Shown: positions 26,415 through 37,713, counted from the first letter of the stretch. The stretch is DNA of 64,000 nt from Oceanospirillaceae bacterium (GCA_015665455.1 JADFAD010000002.1:248001-312000), one strand, 5' to 3'. Made by a program: numbers and translations. Notes: a model not told the origin generated them from the letters alone.

Positions 26415-27854
26415 TTATTGCAACCAAACCTCAACACGTCGGTTTTTGATCCGACTTGTCAAAGAACTGTTGCCTGCAACCTGCAGCAAGGCGCCATTGG
26501 CAATCATGCGGATACGGCTGCGAGGAATGCCTTGATCAATCAATTCTTTCCTGACCACTTTAGCTCTCAGTTTTGATAACAAGATGGCGTACTCATTTTT
26601 AAGTCTAGGGTCGGAAGCCCCCACCAACACTACGCTCTTATGCTCATTACCTTTTGCATTCATGTACTCAACCAATCGCTGAACGTCCATAAAGGCTTTG
26701 TTATCAAGCTTTGCTTTGCCTTCTTTAAAACGAAAATTAAGTGACAATCGATCAGCGCCATCCACCGCATGGCGATAATATTCAGGCAAATCTTCCGCCA
26801 CAGGTAACTTATGGCTTTCAATGTTTTGTGACACATAACCAATGTCATCCACTAACGCTTGACCGTCGGATCCCAGTGCAAACTGAATAAACTCATCTAC
26901 AATCGGTTTTTTGTGTTTTGCTGGAGTATACAGAAACAAACGACGGGCCAATGGATAATCTTCTGTACCTACCGTTAAACGAGTAGGGTACAGCGCTGGC
27001 GAGTTATCCCCGTCAGCAACCGCCAATAGCTTACTGTTTCCCACAGAACTCAACCCAGAAAAACCAATGGCAGCGACGTCTCCTGAAACCTGTCGAGACA
27101 ATTCGTCGTTCGACACATAGCGTTTTGCGCTGTCATTCAGCTTATATTTCTTCGCCAAAACGAGCCCTTTAAAGGTATCCCAAGTTCCAGACTCATGATC
27201 TCGTGCATGCAAGCTCACTTCTAAATCAGGACCACCTAACTCAGCCCAATTGGTTATCTGACCACTGAACAATTGGGCAATCTGCTTAACCGTTAATGAC
27301 TGAACCGGATTGGAAGGGTGGACTATAATGGCCAAACCATCAATACCGACCACGTGCTCCGCTTCTTGCGACGTCATGTTGCCCATTTTTTTAAGCTTAT
27401 TCACTTCTTTCATTTTGATGGAGCGAGATGAAGCCCCCATGTCCGCAGCGCCAGACATCAGCCCTTTAAAGCCTGTAGATGAGCCATACGATTCAATTCG
27501 GATCTGCACGTAACGTGTATTAACCGGATCATAGCCCTGTATGTACTTATCGTACTGATCTCGACCCGTGGTAATACCAATGTCCTGAATGCCCTTATGC
27601 TTTAAAAAGTCGACAGCAATGGCTGGCGTTAAACGCTCACCTACGGTGTTCGATCCTTGCATATGAATCCAGGTATCGGTGTTTTTAGGGGCTTGCTGAA
27701 GACTGGATTGGGTGAGTGACGCCATTTGTAATGACGACTGAGCATGGACATTCTTCGCTGCAAGCAACAGGGTTGTTTGAGATACGCCCCATATAATGGC
27801 TGTGCTTATCCATACTACTAAATTAAAGATCGTAATGTTTTTTGACTTACTCAT
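26415..27854 (-). CDS. PstS-like phosphate-binding protein fused to an OmpA peptidoglycan-binding domain
   Basis: 479 residues from an ATG preceded by GGAG six bases away; an upstream ATG adds 13 residues. After a signal-anchor-like N-terminus (MSKSKNITIFNLVVWIS), the periplasmic binding domain (about 55-345) resembles PstS: HMQGSNTVGERLTPA, SYGSSTGFKGLMSGAADMG, GIDGLAIIVHPSNP and HARDHESGTWDTF. An OmpA-like domain follows (about 365-479; LVGASDPRLKNEYAILLSKLRAKVV, with NRRVEVWLQ at the end). This would hold a phosphate-binding lobe at the cell wall. No pstCAB lies nearby. A Pho-box-like site lies upstream. Confidence 0.87.
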   Translation of the reverse strand: MSKSKNITIFNLVVWISTAIIWGVSQTTLLLAAKNVHAQSSLQMASLTQSSLQQAPKNTDTWIHMQGSNTVGERLTPAIAVDFLKHKGIQDIGITTGRDQYDKYIQGYDPVNTRYVQIRIESYGSSTGFKGLMSGAADMGASSRSIKMKEVNKLKKMGNMTSQEAEHVVGIDGLAIIVHPSNPVQSLTVKQIAQLFSGQITNWAELGGPDLEVSLHARDHESGTWDTFKGLVLAKKYKLNDSAKRYVSNDELSRQVSGDVAAIGFSGLSSVGNSKLLAVADGDNSPALYPTRLTVGTEDYPLARRLFLYTPAKHKKPIVDEFIQFALGSDGQALVDDIGYVSQNIESHKLPVAEDLPEYYRHAVDGADRLSLNFRFKEGKAKLDNKAFMDVQRLVEYMNAKGNEHKSVVLVGASDPRLKNEYAILLSKLRAKVVRKELIDQGIPRSRIRMIANGALLQVAGNSSLTSRIKNRRVEVWLQ

Positions 27855-28027
27855 TGAATGCTCCGACACTGATAATTCAATCGTGTTCAACATTCAGAGT
27901 ATTTCTCGGCATATGGTTAACTCCGCAAACGCATAATATCCACGTTAATAGCCAAGAAGAATCCACTGCACGAAAAGAAACTCAGTCCTTTGTCTGAATG
28001 CCTGTTCGCGCAGCTTAAGTCAGTTTT

Positions 28028-28045
28028 ATTACATTATTATGACAA
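28028..28045 (-). promoter_or_regulatory. Pho-box-like site upstream of the phosphate-binding fusion
   Basis: On the minus strand TTGTCAT-AATA-ATGTAAT matches the PhoB consensus CTGTCAT-n4-CTGTCAT at 11 of 14 half-site positions with correct spacing. It lies about 175 bases upstream of the start, far for a PhoB site unless the leader is long. Confidence 0.4.
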
Positions 28046-28083
28046 AAAACTAAGCCTAAGTTATTGATAGAGTTAATAATATA

Positions 28084-28914
28084 CTATGATTTTAACAAGT
28101 CCCTTAGTTTCTCTAGGACTGGGGCCGTCGTCGGTCTTACCCCACGCCAAATAAAGAAAGACTCTGCCGCTTGTTCTACTAACATGCCTAAACCATCTAT
28201 GGTTTTTGCCGCACTTAAAGAATCGGCCCATTTGTTGAAGACCGTCACATCTGCACCATACATCATGTCGTAACAGACCGATTGGGTATCAATAACCGTT
28301 TTAGGAACGGGAGGCAGTTCTCCTGCCAGACTTGCCGAAGTGCCGTTAATGATCAAATCAAACCGACCTTCAACCGCCTCAAACCCGCAACCGGAAATCT
28401 CACCGAGATCAGCAAAATCCTCAGCCAGTTGAACAGCTTTACTGACCGTGCGGTTGGCAATTACCACATCGGCAGGTTTCTGGCCCAACAAAGGCTCAAG
28501 AATCCCTCTTACCGCTCCACCAGCACCCAAGATCAGTACGCGTTTGCCCTCAATAGCAACGTCATGATTATTTTGGATATCCGTTACAATGCCCACACCG
28601 TCCGTGTTTTCAGCTAACACTGAACCGTCGGCCTGAAACACCAACGTATTTACAGCCCCTGCACGTAACGCTCTTTCAGAATGCTTGTCCGCGTATTTGA
28701 ACGCCTCTTGCTTGAAAGGTACGGTCACATTTAGACCCTGGCCACCTTGCTCACGAAACGCATCAACCGACCCAGAGAAATTACTTTCATCACCAAGCAC
28801 CGCTTGATAAGCCACCGACTCTGACGTTTGTGTGGCAAACTCATTATGAATCCAAGGAGATTTACTGTGTTGAATGGGAGAACCAATCACAGCGTAAAGA
28901 TCGTTATCTGACAT
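28084..28914 (-). CDS. aroE: Shikimate dehydrogenase
   Basis: 276 residues from the ATG giving MSDNDLYAVIGSP. The substrate site is visible in SPIQHSKSPWIHN and the catalytic Lys in NVTVPFKQ. The NADP motif GAGGAVRGI and the NRT specificity segment (ANRTVSKA) are present. It reduces 3-dehydroshikimate to shikimate in aromatic amino-acid synthesis. It starts two bases after the hemF stop, the common hemF-aroE arrangement of gammaproteobacteria. Confidence 0.96.
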   Translation of the reverse strand: MSDNDLYAVIGSPIQHSKSPWIHNEFATQTSESVAYQAVLGDESNFSGSVDAFREQGGQGLNVTVPFKQEAFKYADKHSERALRAGAVNTLVFQADGSVLAENTDGVGIVTDIQNNHDVAIEGKRVLILGAGGAVRGILEPLLGQKPADVVIANRTVSKAVQLAEDFADLGEISGCGFEAVEGRFDLIINGTSASLAGELPPVPKTVIDTQSVCYDMMYGADVTVFNKWADSLSAAKTIDGLGMLVEQAAESFFIWRGVRPTTAPVLEKLRDLLKS

Positions 28915-28916
28915 GA

Positions 28917-29834
<918 letters not shown>

Positions 29835-29897
29835 CTAATCAGATTCTGTATTCTGAAAATTTATAAGTATGTAACTCTAAGCCCCATCCCAACAACG

Positions 29898-30461
29898 TTA
29901 CGCTCTGAACACTTGGTCCGTCATCAAATCACGTATGACGGAGGGCTGATCTTGACCTAATGTCTGACCCGGAACGATATAGTCCAAATAGTGGGTTATT
30001 GAACTGGATAATCCATTTTTAGTTCTGGCCGGCGCTTCACCTGCCAAATTGGCGGACGTTGAAATAATCGGTCGGCCTAATCGTGCACATAATTTATGAA
30101 CCAGAGGGTGCGAGGAAACCCTTACCGCCACGGATTCATGCTCACCTCGACTCCATTTCGGCACCCAGTTGTTGTCATCCGGTAATACCCAGCTGACTGG
30201 CCCTGGCCAACTCATTTCAAGCTTAGACAATTGGGCATGGTTGAGATTACCCAACAACGGGTCTAACTGCTTCATGTCAGAAGCCACCATAATGAGGCCT
30301 TTTTCCCACGGCCGTTGTTTCAACATCAATAACTTAAATACCGCATCACAGTTCCAAGGATCACAACCTAATCCCCAAACGGCTTCCGTAGGATAAGCGA
30401 TAACACCGCCTTGATTCAGTATTTTACTGGCAATACCTAAATGAACAGGAGAAACATACAT
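29898..30461 (-). CDS. tsaC: Threonylcarbamoyl-AMP synthase TsaC (YrdC/RimN)
   Basis: 187 residues from ATG; an in-frame TTG three codons upstream is possible. The nucleotide/threonine site reads VIAYPTEAVWGLGCDP, and the KQRPWEKGLIM and PIISTSANLAGEAP segments match TsaC. It makes threonylcarbamoyl-AMP for the t6A modification of tRNA. It lies in a minus-strand run with dprA and hemF-aroE, as in many gammaproteobacteria. Confidence 0.95.
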   Translation of the reverse strand: MYVSPVHLGIASKILNQGGVIAYPTEAVWGLGCDPWNCDAVFKLLMLKQRPWEKGLIMVASDMKQLDPLLGNLNHAQLSKLEMSWPGPVSWVLPDDNNWVPKWSRGEHESVAVRVSSHPLVHKLCARLGRPIISTSANLAGEAPARTKNGLSSSITHYLDYIVPGQTLGQDQPSVIRDLMTDQVFRA

Positions 30462-30587
30462 GGTCGTCAATTCATCAGTTGAAAGATGACATTGTCGACA
30501 GACAGACTCATTCCTGCAAGTTTCTGATAAAAAAGATATGACAATTGCTAAAACACACCTCTAAATTTTACATATATATCGAATATT

Positions 30588-31877
30588 TCATGCTCGGCAA
30601 TACCCGCCTTGAATGGATTGAAGTTCTCCTGACAACTCAAGAAGCAGAAGCTTTTGACTGAGCTCCGACCAACTCAAGCCTGTACGAACGATCAATTCAT
30701 CTGCCGTGCACAAATCCTGCCCCACGGCTTTCAATATCGGATCATCATTCAGGTTATCGGACTTAGAGTTCGGAGTATTTCTCGGAACAGAGCGTGTCGA
30801 GGAAGTCTTGGTCGATGTAGCCCTAGTCGATGTAGCCCTAGCCAAAGCAGGACTCGTTAGTGGCGTCGGTATATTAATGCGTTTCGGTGTATCTATCGCT
30901 AAAGGCTGTTGAACGGGCTCAAACTCAAATGCCTTAGGCATGCCTTGTTGCGTCATTCTAAACTCAAAGGCCTCAATGACATCCTCCACTGACGTCACGA
31001 GCTTTGCACCTTGTTGGATTAGTTGATGGCAACCGACGGCTTGCGGATTATTAAGCGCACCAGGGACAGCAAATACATCCCTGTTTTGCTCTAAAGCACA
31101 GCGAGCAGAAACTAATGACCCACTCTTTTGGCTTGCCTCGACCACCACAACGCCTTGTGACAGACCACTGATTATTCGATTACGACGAGGAAAGAAATTT
31201 GCTCTAGGTACAACACCAAGTGAATACTCACTTACAACACACCCACTATCACATATAAACTCATGTAGGTTTCGATGACTGCTTGGGTACACTTGATCTA
31301 ACCCCGTTGCCACTACGGCAACGGTTGAGGCTAGCCCATGTTGTTGGTACGCGTTTAACGCGCCTTGATGGGCTGCACCGTCAATGCCTAGGGCTAAGCC
31401 ACTGACCACCTGCCAATCTTTTTCAGCGAATTGATGACCAAACGTCTCTGCCACTGAAATGCCCTGCCGCGTTGCTTTTCGGCTGCCCACCATCGCAATC
31501 ACATCTTGTTTCAATAGCAACTCACTGCGCCCAAGCACATAAAGTACAACCGGAGGATCATAGATCTCGTTCAATAAAGGCGGGTAACGATCACTTTGCC
31601 AATCAATGATGGTGCCTCCTTTCTCCAGCCAAAGGTCAATTTTCTTTAATTGATCGGACAACGCTTGAGAAATATTTGAGTGATTCGCAGACAACCAATC
31701 TTTAGCTTGTTTATGCAAAGGAAGGTTACGCCATTCCAACACCACTACCTTTAAAATGTCTTCTGGCGATTGATAAAGACTCAAAAGCTTTAAGAGCGTC
31801 CGGCTTGATAAACCCGGTACTAGAGATAGCAACAACCAGTCTCTGGTTCTTTGATCCATTGAGGCATGCGATTTCAT
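30588..31877 (-). CDS. dprA: DNA-processing protein DprA (Smf)
   Basis: 429 residues, longer than E. coli Smf (~374). It has an N-terminal SAM-like domain (LSSRTLLKLL), the Rossmann core with VGSRKATRQG, SGLALGIDGAAH and FPRRNRIISGLSQGVVVVEA, and a C-terminal DprA winged helix (about 365-429). The extra length is a Ser/Thr/Arg-rich linker before the winged helix, containing a 15-bp tandem repeat. DprA loads RecA on incoming single-stranded DNA during transformation. The start has AGGAC five bases upstream. Confidence 0.95.
   Translation of the reverse strand: MKSHASMDQRTRDWLLLSLVPGLSSRTLLKLLSLYQSPEDILKVVVLEWRNLPLHKQAKDWLSANHSNISQALSDQLKKIDLWLEKGGTIIDWQSDRYPPLLNEIYDPPVVLYVLGRSELLLKQDVIAMVGSRKATRQGISVAETFGHQFAEKDWQVVSGLALGIDGAAHQGALNAYQQHGLASTVAVVATGLDQVYPSSHRNLHEFICDSGCVVSEYSLGVVPRANFFPRRNRIISGLSQGVVVVEASQKSGSLVSARCALEQNRDVFAVPGALNNPQAVGCHQLIQQGAKLVTSVEDVIEAFEFRMTQQGMPKAFEFEPVQQPLAIDTPKRINIPTPLTSPALARATSTRATSTKTSSTRSVPRNTPNSKSDNLNDDPILKAVGQDLCTADELIVRTGLSWSELSQKLLLLELSGELQSIQGGYCRA
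30811..30840 (-). repeat. Two copies of a 15-bp tandem repeat within dprA
   Basis: GTCGATGTAGCCCTA occurs twice in direct succession and encodes a duplicated R-A-T-S-T in the dprA linker. It is in frame, so copy-number change would alter linker length without breaking the protein. Confidence 0.85.
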
Positions 31878-31934
31878 TGGGCGTCCTATCGGCCATTAAG
31901 TGAATCCCCCAATGTACGTGTCAAACGGCAGGCA

Positions 31935-31968
31935 TAAAAAAACCGAAGGGGTTAGCCTTCGGTTTTTC
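31935..31968 (-). terminator. Intrinsic terminator after the LysM gene
   Basis: AACCGAAGG and CCTTCGGTT form a 9-bp stem flanked by A- and T-runs. It lies 50-85 bases downstream of the minus-strand LysM gene and just before dprA. Confidence 0.9.
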
Positions 31969-32020
31969 TTAAAAAGTCATCCGTTTTACCGAACAACCCT
32001 ACGATTTAACTCTGGGTTAA

Positions 32021-33067
32021 TTACGGGTTACGTACTTCATCAAGAACAGACAACACACGCTTAGAACGCAATACTAAACCATAACTGACCTTATCAAATA
32101 CACGGAAAATCATTAACAAACCAGCGCGTTCCGCAGGCAGTTCAACCGTTTCTTTGGCGATAGGATCTTTAACCAATACGCCTTTGCGGTAGATAGCCAA
32201 AACATTGCCCGGCTTCATTTTCTCACGCTCACCTTTGTTGATAACCACAACGTCATACTGACCGACTTGGCTTACACCACCCGGAACAGCGATGATGTGA
32301 CCACGGATCTCAAGTTCAGGAGAGCTCGGGTGGAAAACGGTTTCCAACTTTACTTCTTCAGATTCCAACAAACGGTCGCCAATACGAACGTCTTGATTCG
32401 ATTGAGTAAGAATCATGGTTAGAACATCATTGTTCTGAGCTGTAACTTTCGCCGTACCCATTTCAAGCGCTTCGTAACCCAACAACTCTTTCGTTACAGG
32501 ATCAACATACTGCTCGCCACCGCGATAAATGCCATATCGTTTTAAAGGCTTTCCACCGTAGTTGCCGCGCGCATAAACCTTATCGTCTTTACCACCGATC
32601 AACTGACCTTCTTCACCCGAAATAATGTAAGGCGCTTTTAATAGAAGCTCTTCATCAACAATTCGGTTATTCACAATAAAGCTGTTAACTGCGTCCATCG
32701 GAATGGCTGGAATGGCTGTATCGATGGGTGTAATTCGTGCTGTCGGTGTTAATTTGACTGTTCTACCTTGTGCACCACGACGCAGTACTGTCAGTTTTGC
32801 CTGTCCATCAATGTAAACAAGACCGATCGTATCCCCAGGAAAAATTAGATGAGGGTTTTCGATTTGAGGGTTAACCTGCCAGATTTCAGGCCATAACCAT
32901 GGGCTTTCCAAAAACTTATCCGAAATCCCCCACAACGTATCTCCCTTAATCACAATGTACTTATCGGGGTGGCCTTCCTTCATTGGGTTTTGTGCAGAAA
33001 AGTCTGCTGCAACAGAGTACAGACTGATCAAACAACCAATGGCAATAGATATAAGCCAAGTTCGCAT
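32021..33067 (-). CDS. LysM-domain periplasmic protein
   Basis: 348 residues from the ATG preceded by AAGGATAATTGAG; an upstream in-frame start adds 24 residues lacking signal-peptide character. A signal peptide (core WLISIAIGCLISLYSVAAD) is followed by one LysM domain (about 34-83; YIVIKGDTLWGISDKFLESP, then NPHLIFPGDTIGLVY), which binds peptidoglycan. The rest is a beta-rich domain common to LysM proteins found beside dprA and def. It is divergent from def and ends at its own terminator. Confidence 0.9.
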   Translation of the reverse strand: MRTWLISIAIGCLISLYSVAADFSAQNPMKEGHPDKYIVIKGDTLWGISDKFLESPWLWPEIWQVNPQIENPHLIFPGDTIGLVYIDGQAKLTVLRRGAQGRTVKLTPTARITPIDTAIPAIPMDAVNSFIVNNRIVDEELLLKAPYIISGEEGQLIGGKDDKVYARGNYGGKPLKRYGIYRGGEQYVDPVTKELLGYEALEMGTAKVTAQNNDVLTMILTQSNQDVRIGDRLLESEEVKLETVFHPSSPELEIRGHIIAVPGGVSQVGQYDVVVINKGEREKMKPGNVLAIYRKGVLVKDPIAKETVELPAERAGLLMIFRVFDKVSYGLVLRSKRVLSVLDEVRNP

Positions 33068-33229
33068 CTCAATTATCCTTATTTTTGTCTTGTGACCAAC
33101 AGTGCGGTCACCTGCGCTTTTTGCTAGAATAAACTCCAATTCTAACCATATCGCGCGGGTTATTAACGGCTTTGCTTAATATTAGCAGCCAAACCCAAAG
33201 ATTTACTACCAAATGTTGAAAACCTTGTT

Positions 33230-33745
33230 ATGTCAAAGCTCACAATTTTAGAATTTCCTGACGCCAGACTGCGTACAGAAGCGAAACCTGTAGACAATGT
33301 AAACGATGAAATTCGTACGATTGTCGATGATATGCTTGAAACAATGTATGACGCCCCAGGTATTGGTTTAGCCGCAACTCAAGTAAATATCCACCAACAA
33401 ATTGTTGTTATTGATGTTTCTGAAGAAAAAAATGAACCATTAGTATTCATCAATCCAACGGTTGAAGTCTTGAGTGGTGATCCTGAATCCATGCAAGAAG
33501 GCTGTCTATCCGTTCCAGGTTATTACGAAGACGTCACTCGTGTACCTCATGTTCGCATTGAAGCCCAAGATCGTAACGGTGATAAATTCCAAATGGAAGC
33601 AACCGATCTATTGGCTGTTTGCATACAACATGAGTTAGATCACCTAAACGGCAAGCTATTTGTTGATTACCTTTCTCCTCTTAAGCGTAACCGCATCCGC
33701 AGTAAGTTGGAAAAAGAACACAAACGTCAGAATAAAGCCTCTTAA
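33230..33745 (+). CDS. def: Peptide deformylase
   Basis: 171 residues. Motif 1 GIGLAATQ (about 44-51), motif 2 EGCLSVP and motif 3 QHELDHLNG give the Cys/His/His metal site and catalytic Glu. It removes N-formyl groups from nascent proteins. It is divergent from the LysM gene and 124 bases upstream of fmt, the usual def-fmt-rsmB-trkA order. A weak hairpin (CGGGC...GCCCG, 33778-33809) lies between def and fmt. Confidence 0.98.
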   Translation: MSKLTILEFPDARLRTEAKPVDNVNDEIRTIVDDMLETMYDAPGIGLAATQVNIHQQIVVIDVSEEKNEPLVFINPTVEVLSGDPESMQEGCLSVPGYYEDVTRVPHVRIEAQDRNGDKFQMEATDLLAVCIQHELDHLNGKLFVDYLSPLKRNRIRSKLEKEHKRQNKAS

Positions 33746-33869
33746 TGAGCATACAGTGATTGTAGACATTAAATACGGGCAGTGACGGTTGCACTGACAC
33801 TCGCCCGCATTTTCTGTTACCCAGCAACATACGCCTGAGCATTTAACCATTGTTATATAAGGATTCTTC

Positions 33870-34820
33870 ATGTCTATTGAGCCGTTGAAGATTATTTTTG
33901 CAGGAACGCCTGAATTCGCAGCCGAATCACTTAAAGCGCTGTTAGATGGTCCGGATCAAGTTATTGCTGTTTACACCCAGCCTGATCGCCGTGCGGGTCG
34001 AGGTCAAAAGTTCAAACCCAGCCCAGTGAAAGAAGTGGCATTAGACGCGGACATTCCCGTTTACCAACCCAAGTCGCTTAAATACGACGAAGCCCAACTG
34101 GAATTAGAGAATCTAAACGCGGACGTTATGATCGTTGCAGCTTATGGCTTAATCTTACCTAAAGCCGTTTTAGATATGCCTAAGCACGGTTGCATTAACG
34201 TGCACGCTTCCTTATTACCTCGCTGGCGAGGCGCAGCGCCAATTCACAGAGCGTTGCTAGCAGGGGATCAAGAAACCGGCATTACCATCATGCAAATGGA
34301 CGTAGGTCTAGACACTGGGGATATGCTTTTAAAGGCAACCACCCAAATCGAAGACACCGACACAAGTGCAAGTTTGCATGACCGATTGGCCACTCAAGGC
34401 GGCGAAGCCTTATTAACCGCATTAGAAAGCCTGAAGTCTCAAACGCTCGAGCCCGAAAAACAAGACGATGAACTAGCCAATTACGCGCATAAACTCACAA
34501 AAGAAGAAGGCCAAATTAATTGGTCGGAATCCGCGGAAGATATTGCGCGTAAAGTTCGGGGTCTTTTTCCTTGGCCGTCAGCGTATACATTATTAGATGA
34601 AAATAACATTCGTATTCATCAAGCAACGGCATTGAATCAATCCAGCCAAGCGGAACCAGGGTCTATTGTATCCTCTGATAAGCAAGGCATTTGCGTTGCT
34701 ACGAGTGAAGGCTTAATCCGTCTTGAGAAACTACAATTGCCCGGTAAAAAAGCAATGACCGCAGAACAGTTGTTAAACGGTAACAAAGACTTGTTCGAAA
34801 ACGGTCAGTTATTCAAATAA
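33870..34820 (+). CDS. fmt: Methionyl-tRNA formyltransferase
   Basis: 316 residues. The formyl-transfer core includes SLLPRWRGAAPIHRALLAGD (catalytic Asn in INVHAS just upstream, with the Asp of MDVGLDTGDML). A C-terminal OB-like tRNA-binding domain follows after about residue 205. It formylates initiator Met-tRNA with 10-formyl-THF. AAGGATTCTTC precedes the ATG. Confidence 0.98.
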   Translation: MSIEPLKIIFAGTPEFAAESLKALLDGPDQVIAVYTQPDRRAGRGQKFKPSPVKEVALDADIPVYQPKSLKYDEAQLELENLNADVMIVAAYGLILPKAVLDMPKHGCINVHASLLPRWRGAAPIHRALLAGDQETGITIMQMDVGLDTGDMLLKATTQIEDTDTSASLHDRLATQGGEALLTALESLKSQTLEPEKQDDELANYAHKLTKEEGQINWSESAEDIARKVRGLFPWPSAYTLLDENNIRIHQATALNQSSQAEPGSIVSSDKQGICVATSEGLIRLEKLQLPGKKAMTAEQLLNGNKDLFENGQLFK

Positions 34821-34859
34821 GAACCAACATCAATACCCACAACCAGATAAGCGAAAACT

Positions 34860-36161
34860 ATGAGCCAGATTCGAGCCAAGTGTGCCAAACTCATTGCCCC
34901 TATTTTAAAAGGGCAGGGAAGTCTCTCTCAAACACTTGAACCTATGCTGAATGATATCAGCAGTGATGATCGAAGCTTGGCTCATCAACTTATCTTAGGC
35001 ACATTACGTCAAGCCCCTAGGCTTGAGCGCATTGCCATGCAGTTAGTTCAAAAGCCTCTCAAAGACAAAGATAAAGACGTATGGGCACTTATCCTAATCG
35101 GACTTTATCAATTAGATTTCATGCGCGTTGCAGAACACGCAGCGCTCAACAAAACCGTAGACGCAACGAAATCGTTGAAGAAACCTTGGGCTAAGGGGTT
35201 GGTTAATGGCATTTTACGCAACTATCAGCGTGATAAAGCTGAAATTGAAGAAAAGCTTCAGAACGATATCTGCTTTCAAAGTGCTTTACCCGGCTGGTTA
35301 GCCAAGCGTGTTCGTAAGTTCTGGCCCGACCAAGCTTTGGATGTCTATCAAGCAACCAACAGCCAGCCGCCCATCACCTTACGAGTTAATAGATCCAAAA
35401 CGTCGATCGCTGATTACGCGGATCAATTAACCAAAGAATGCATTCAGTTTGAGGTGCATCCTGCGACTGGATTCATTACCTTAAAACAAGCCATCGATGT
35501 ACGCGCCTTACCTGGTTTTAATCAAGGGCTCATTTCAGTACAAGATACCGCCGCACAATATTCTGCACAGTTGATTGATTTAGCCCCAGACCAACGAGTG
35601 CTTGATGCCTGCAGCGCACCAGGAGGAAAAACCTGTGCGATGTTAGAACATGAAAACGCACTGGATGAAATGGTTGCCATTGACCTAGAACCAGCCCGAC
35701 TGACTCGCGTACAACAAAATCTAGATCGTTTAGAACTCACTGCAACGCTGAAAGCTGGCGACGTTGGTGACGTGAATCAGTGGTGGGACGGTCAACCGTT
35801 TGATCGTATTTTATTGGATGTACCTTGTTCTGCAACGGGCGTAATTCGTCGTCATCCTGACATTAAATATTTACGACGACCGGAAGACATCAACGCTCTG
35901 GCAGACACTCAACTGCGCTTAATCACCGAAGTATGGCCATTGCTGAAAGAGAATGGCGTGCTGCTTTACGCAACCTGTTCCATTCTTCCGACCGAAAACG
36001 AACACGTTATCGACCGCTTTTTAAAGAATCACCCTGATGCAAACGTTCAACCGCTGGACTTACCCATCGGGTTTAAACAGCCTATCGGCTGGCAGTTTTT
36101 GCCTGAACAAGACGGTTCAGACGGCTTCTATTACGCAAAACTGACGAAAATTTCGTCCTAA
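34860..36161 (+). CDS. rsmB: 16S rRNA m5C967 methyltransferase RsmB
   Basis: 433 residues: an N-terminal NusB-like domain (1-140) and a C-terminal SAM methyltransferase domain. SAM motif I is VLDACSAPGGKT. The catalytic Cys is in YATCSILPTEN and the release Cys in LDVPCSATGVIRRHPD. It methylates C967 of 16S rRNA. It is part of the def-fmt-rsmB-trkA cluster, 39 bases after fmt. Confidence 0.97.
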   Translation: MSQIRAKCAKLIAPILKGQGSLSQTLEPMLNDISSDDRSLAHQLILGTLRQAPRLERIAMQLVQKPLKDKDKDVWALILIGLYQLDFMRVAEHAALNKTVDATKSLKKPWAKGLVNGILRNYQRDKAEIEEKLQNDICFQSALPGWLAKRVRKFWPDQALDVYQATNSQPPITLRVNRSKTSIADYADQLTKECIQFEVHPATGFITLKQAIDVRALPGFNQGLISVQDTAAQYSAQLIDLAPDQRVLDACSAPGGKTCAMLEHENALDEMVAIDLEPARLTRVQQNLDRLELTATLKAGDVGDVNQWWDGQPFDRILLDVPCSATGVIRRHPDIKYLRRPEDINALADTQLRLITEVWPLLKENGVLLYATCSILPTENEHVIDRFLKNHPDANVQPLDLPIGFKQPIGWQFLPEQDGSDGFYYAKLTKISS

Positions 36162-36270
36162 TCACATAATTTAACGCTCCCGAAGCAAACACCTTATTTA
36201 TTTTAAGGATAATCCGAGTACAATATTCAGCCTTTCAAATCTGAACATAACAACCCGGATTTCGCTCAAT

Positions 36271-37647
36271 ATGAAGATCATTATTTTGGGTGCAGGCCAG
36301 GTCGGAGGCACATTAGCCGAGACCTTAGCCAGCGAAGATAAGGACATTACCGTAGTCGATCTCGACGCAGGTCGACTGAAAGATCTTCAGTCCAAACTGG
36401 ACATCAGCACAACTCAAGGTATGGGTTGTCACCCCAACGTGCTTAAACAGGCCGGCGCTGAAGACGCCGACATGCTGATCGCGGTGACCAATTCAGATGA
36501 AATAAACATGGTCGCCTGTCAGGTAGCCCATTCATTATTCAGAACACCTGACAAAATCGCCCGAGTTCGTTCTTCGAACTACACCAATATGAAAGACTCG
36601 CTATTTCAACGAGAAGCCTTTCCTGTTGATCATGTAATCAGCCCTGAAAAAGCGGTGACGAATCACATTAAGCGTTTGCTCCAATATCCGGATGCATTAC
36701 AGGTATTAGACTTTGCAGACAAAAAGGTTCAATTAGTAGCAGTGAAGGCTCGAAAGGGTGGCCCTCTGATCGGTCATGAGCTAAAAGACATTCGCGAGCA
36801 TATGCCAAACATTGACACTCGCGTTGCTGCAATTTTCCGTAAAGACAGCCCAATCATTCCAACCGGTGACACCATCGTTGAAGAAGACGATGAAGTGTTT
36901 TTCATTGCTGCACGCTCAAATATCCGTGATGTTATGAGTGAAATGCGTGAACTGGAAGGTTCCTATAAGCGCATTACGATTGCTGGTGGCGGAAACATAG
37001 GCGAGCGTCTGGCGGGTGACATTGAGCATCATTATCGCGTCCGCTTGATTGAACGCAATTATGATCGCTGTGAATACCTCTCGAACACCCTGCACAAAAC
37101 CATCGTTTTACACGGGGATGCATCAAACCAAGAATTGCTCATTGAAGAGAACATTGAAGAGACCGATGTTTTCTGTGCACTAACCAATGAAGACGAAGCA
37201 AACATTATGTCGTGCCTACTCGCCAAGCGCTTAGGTGCCCGTAAAGTGATGGCATTAATTAATAACCCTGCCTACGTAGATCTTGTCCAAGGTGGCGCCA
37301 TTGATATTGCTATCTCTCCTCAAATATCAACCATTGGTAGCCTTCTAAGTAAAATCCGACGCGGCGATGTAGTAAGTGCTCACTCACTACGAAGGGGCGC
37401 AGCAGAAGCCATTGAAGCCATCGCGCATGGTGATAAGCGATCTTCCAAAGTAGTAGGCAGAGCCATTGAAGACATCAAGCTTCCAGAAGGAACCACCATC
37501 GGTGCCATCGTACGTGATGATGAAGTTATCATTGCGCACCACGACACTGTGATCGAGCAAAACGATCACGTAATTATGTTCCTGGTCGATAAACGAAAAG
37601 TGCCGGAAGTTGAACGCTTATTCCAACCGTCGTTCATGTTCTTTTGA
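36271..37647 (+). CDS. trkA: Trk potassium uptake regulatory NAD-binding subunit TrkA
   Basis: 458 residues with two RCK halves. The first Rossmann motif is [11 protein letters not shown] and the second is [11 protein letters not shown] (about residue 236), each followed by a TrkA-C domain. It binds NAD(H)/ATP and gates the TrkH channel at the inner membrane. It is followed by trkH after 66 bases. Confidence 0.98.
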   Translation: MKIIILGAGQVGGTLAETLASEDKDITVVDLDAGRLKDLQSKLDISTTQGMGCHPNVLKQAGAEDADMLIAVTNSDEINMVACQVAHSLFRTPDKIARVRSSNYTNMKDSLFQREAFPVDHVISPEKAVTNHIKRLLQYPDALQVLDFADKKVQLVAVKARKGGPLIGHELKDIREHMPNIDTRVAAIFRKDSPIIPTGDTIVEEDDEVFFIAARSNIRDVMSEMRELEGSYKRITIAGGGNIGERLAGDIEHHYRVRLIERNYDRCEYLSNTLHKTIVLHGDASNQELLIEENIEETDVFCALTNEDEANIMSCLLAKRLGARKVMALINNPAYVDLVQGGAIDIAISPQISTIGSLLSKIRRGDVVSAHSLRRGAAEAIEAIAHGDKRSSKVVGRAIEDIKLPEGTTIGAIVRDDEVIIAHHDTVIEQNDHVIMFLVDKRKVPEVERLFQPSFMFF

Positions 37648-37713
37648 TGTTACTTCATTCTGATTGTCTTTCAGTTTATTGCACGAATAGACGCTAAACA
37701 CGGAAACTAATTT

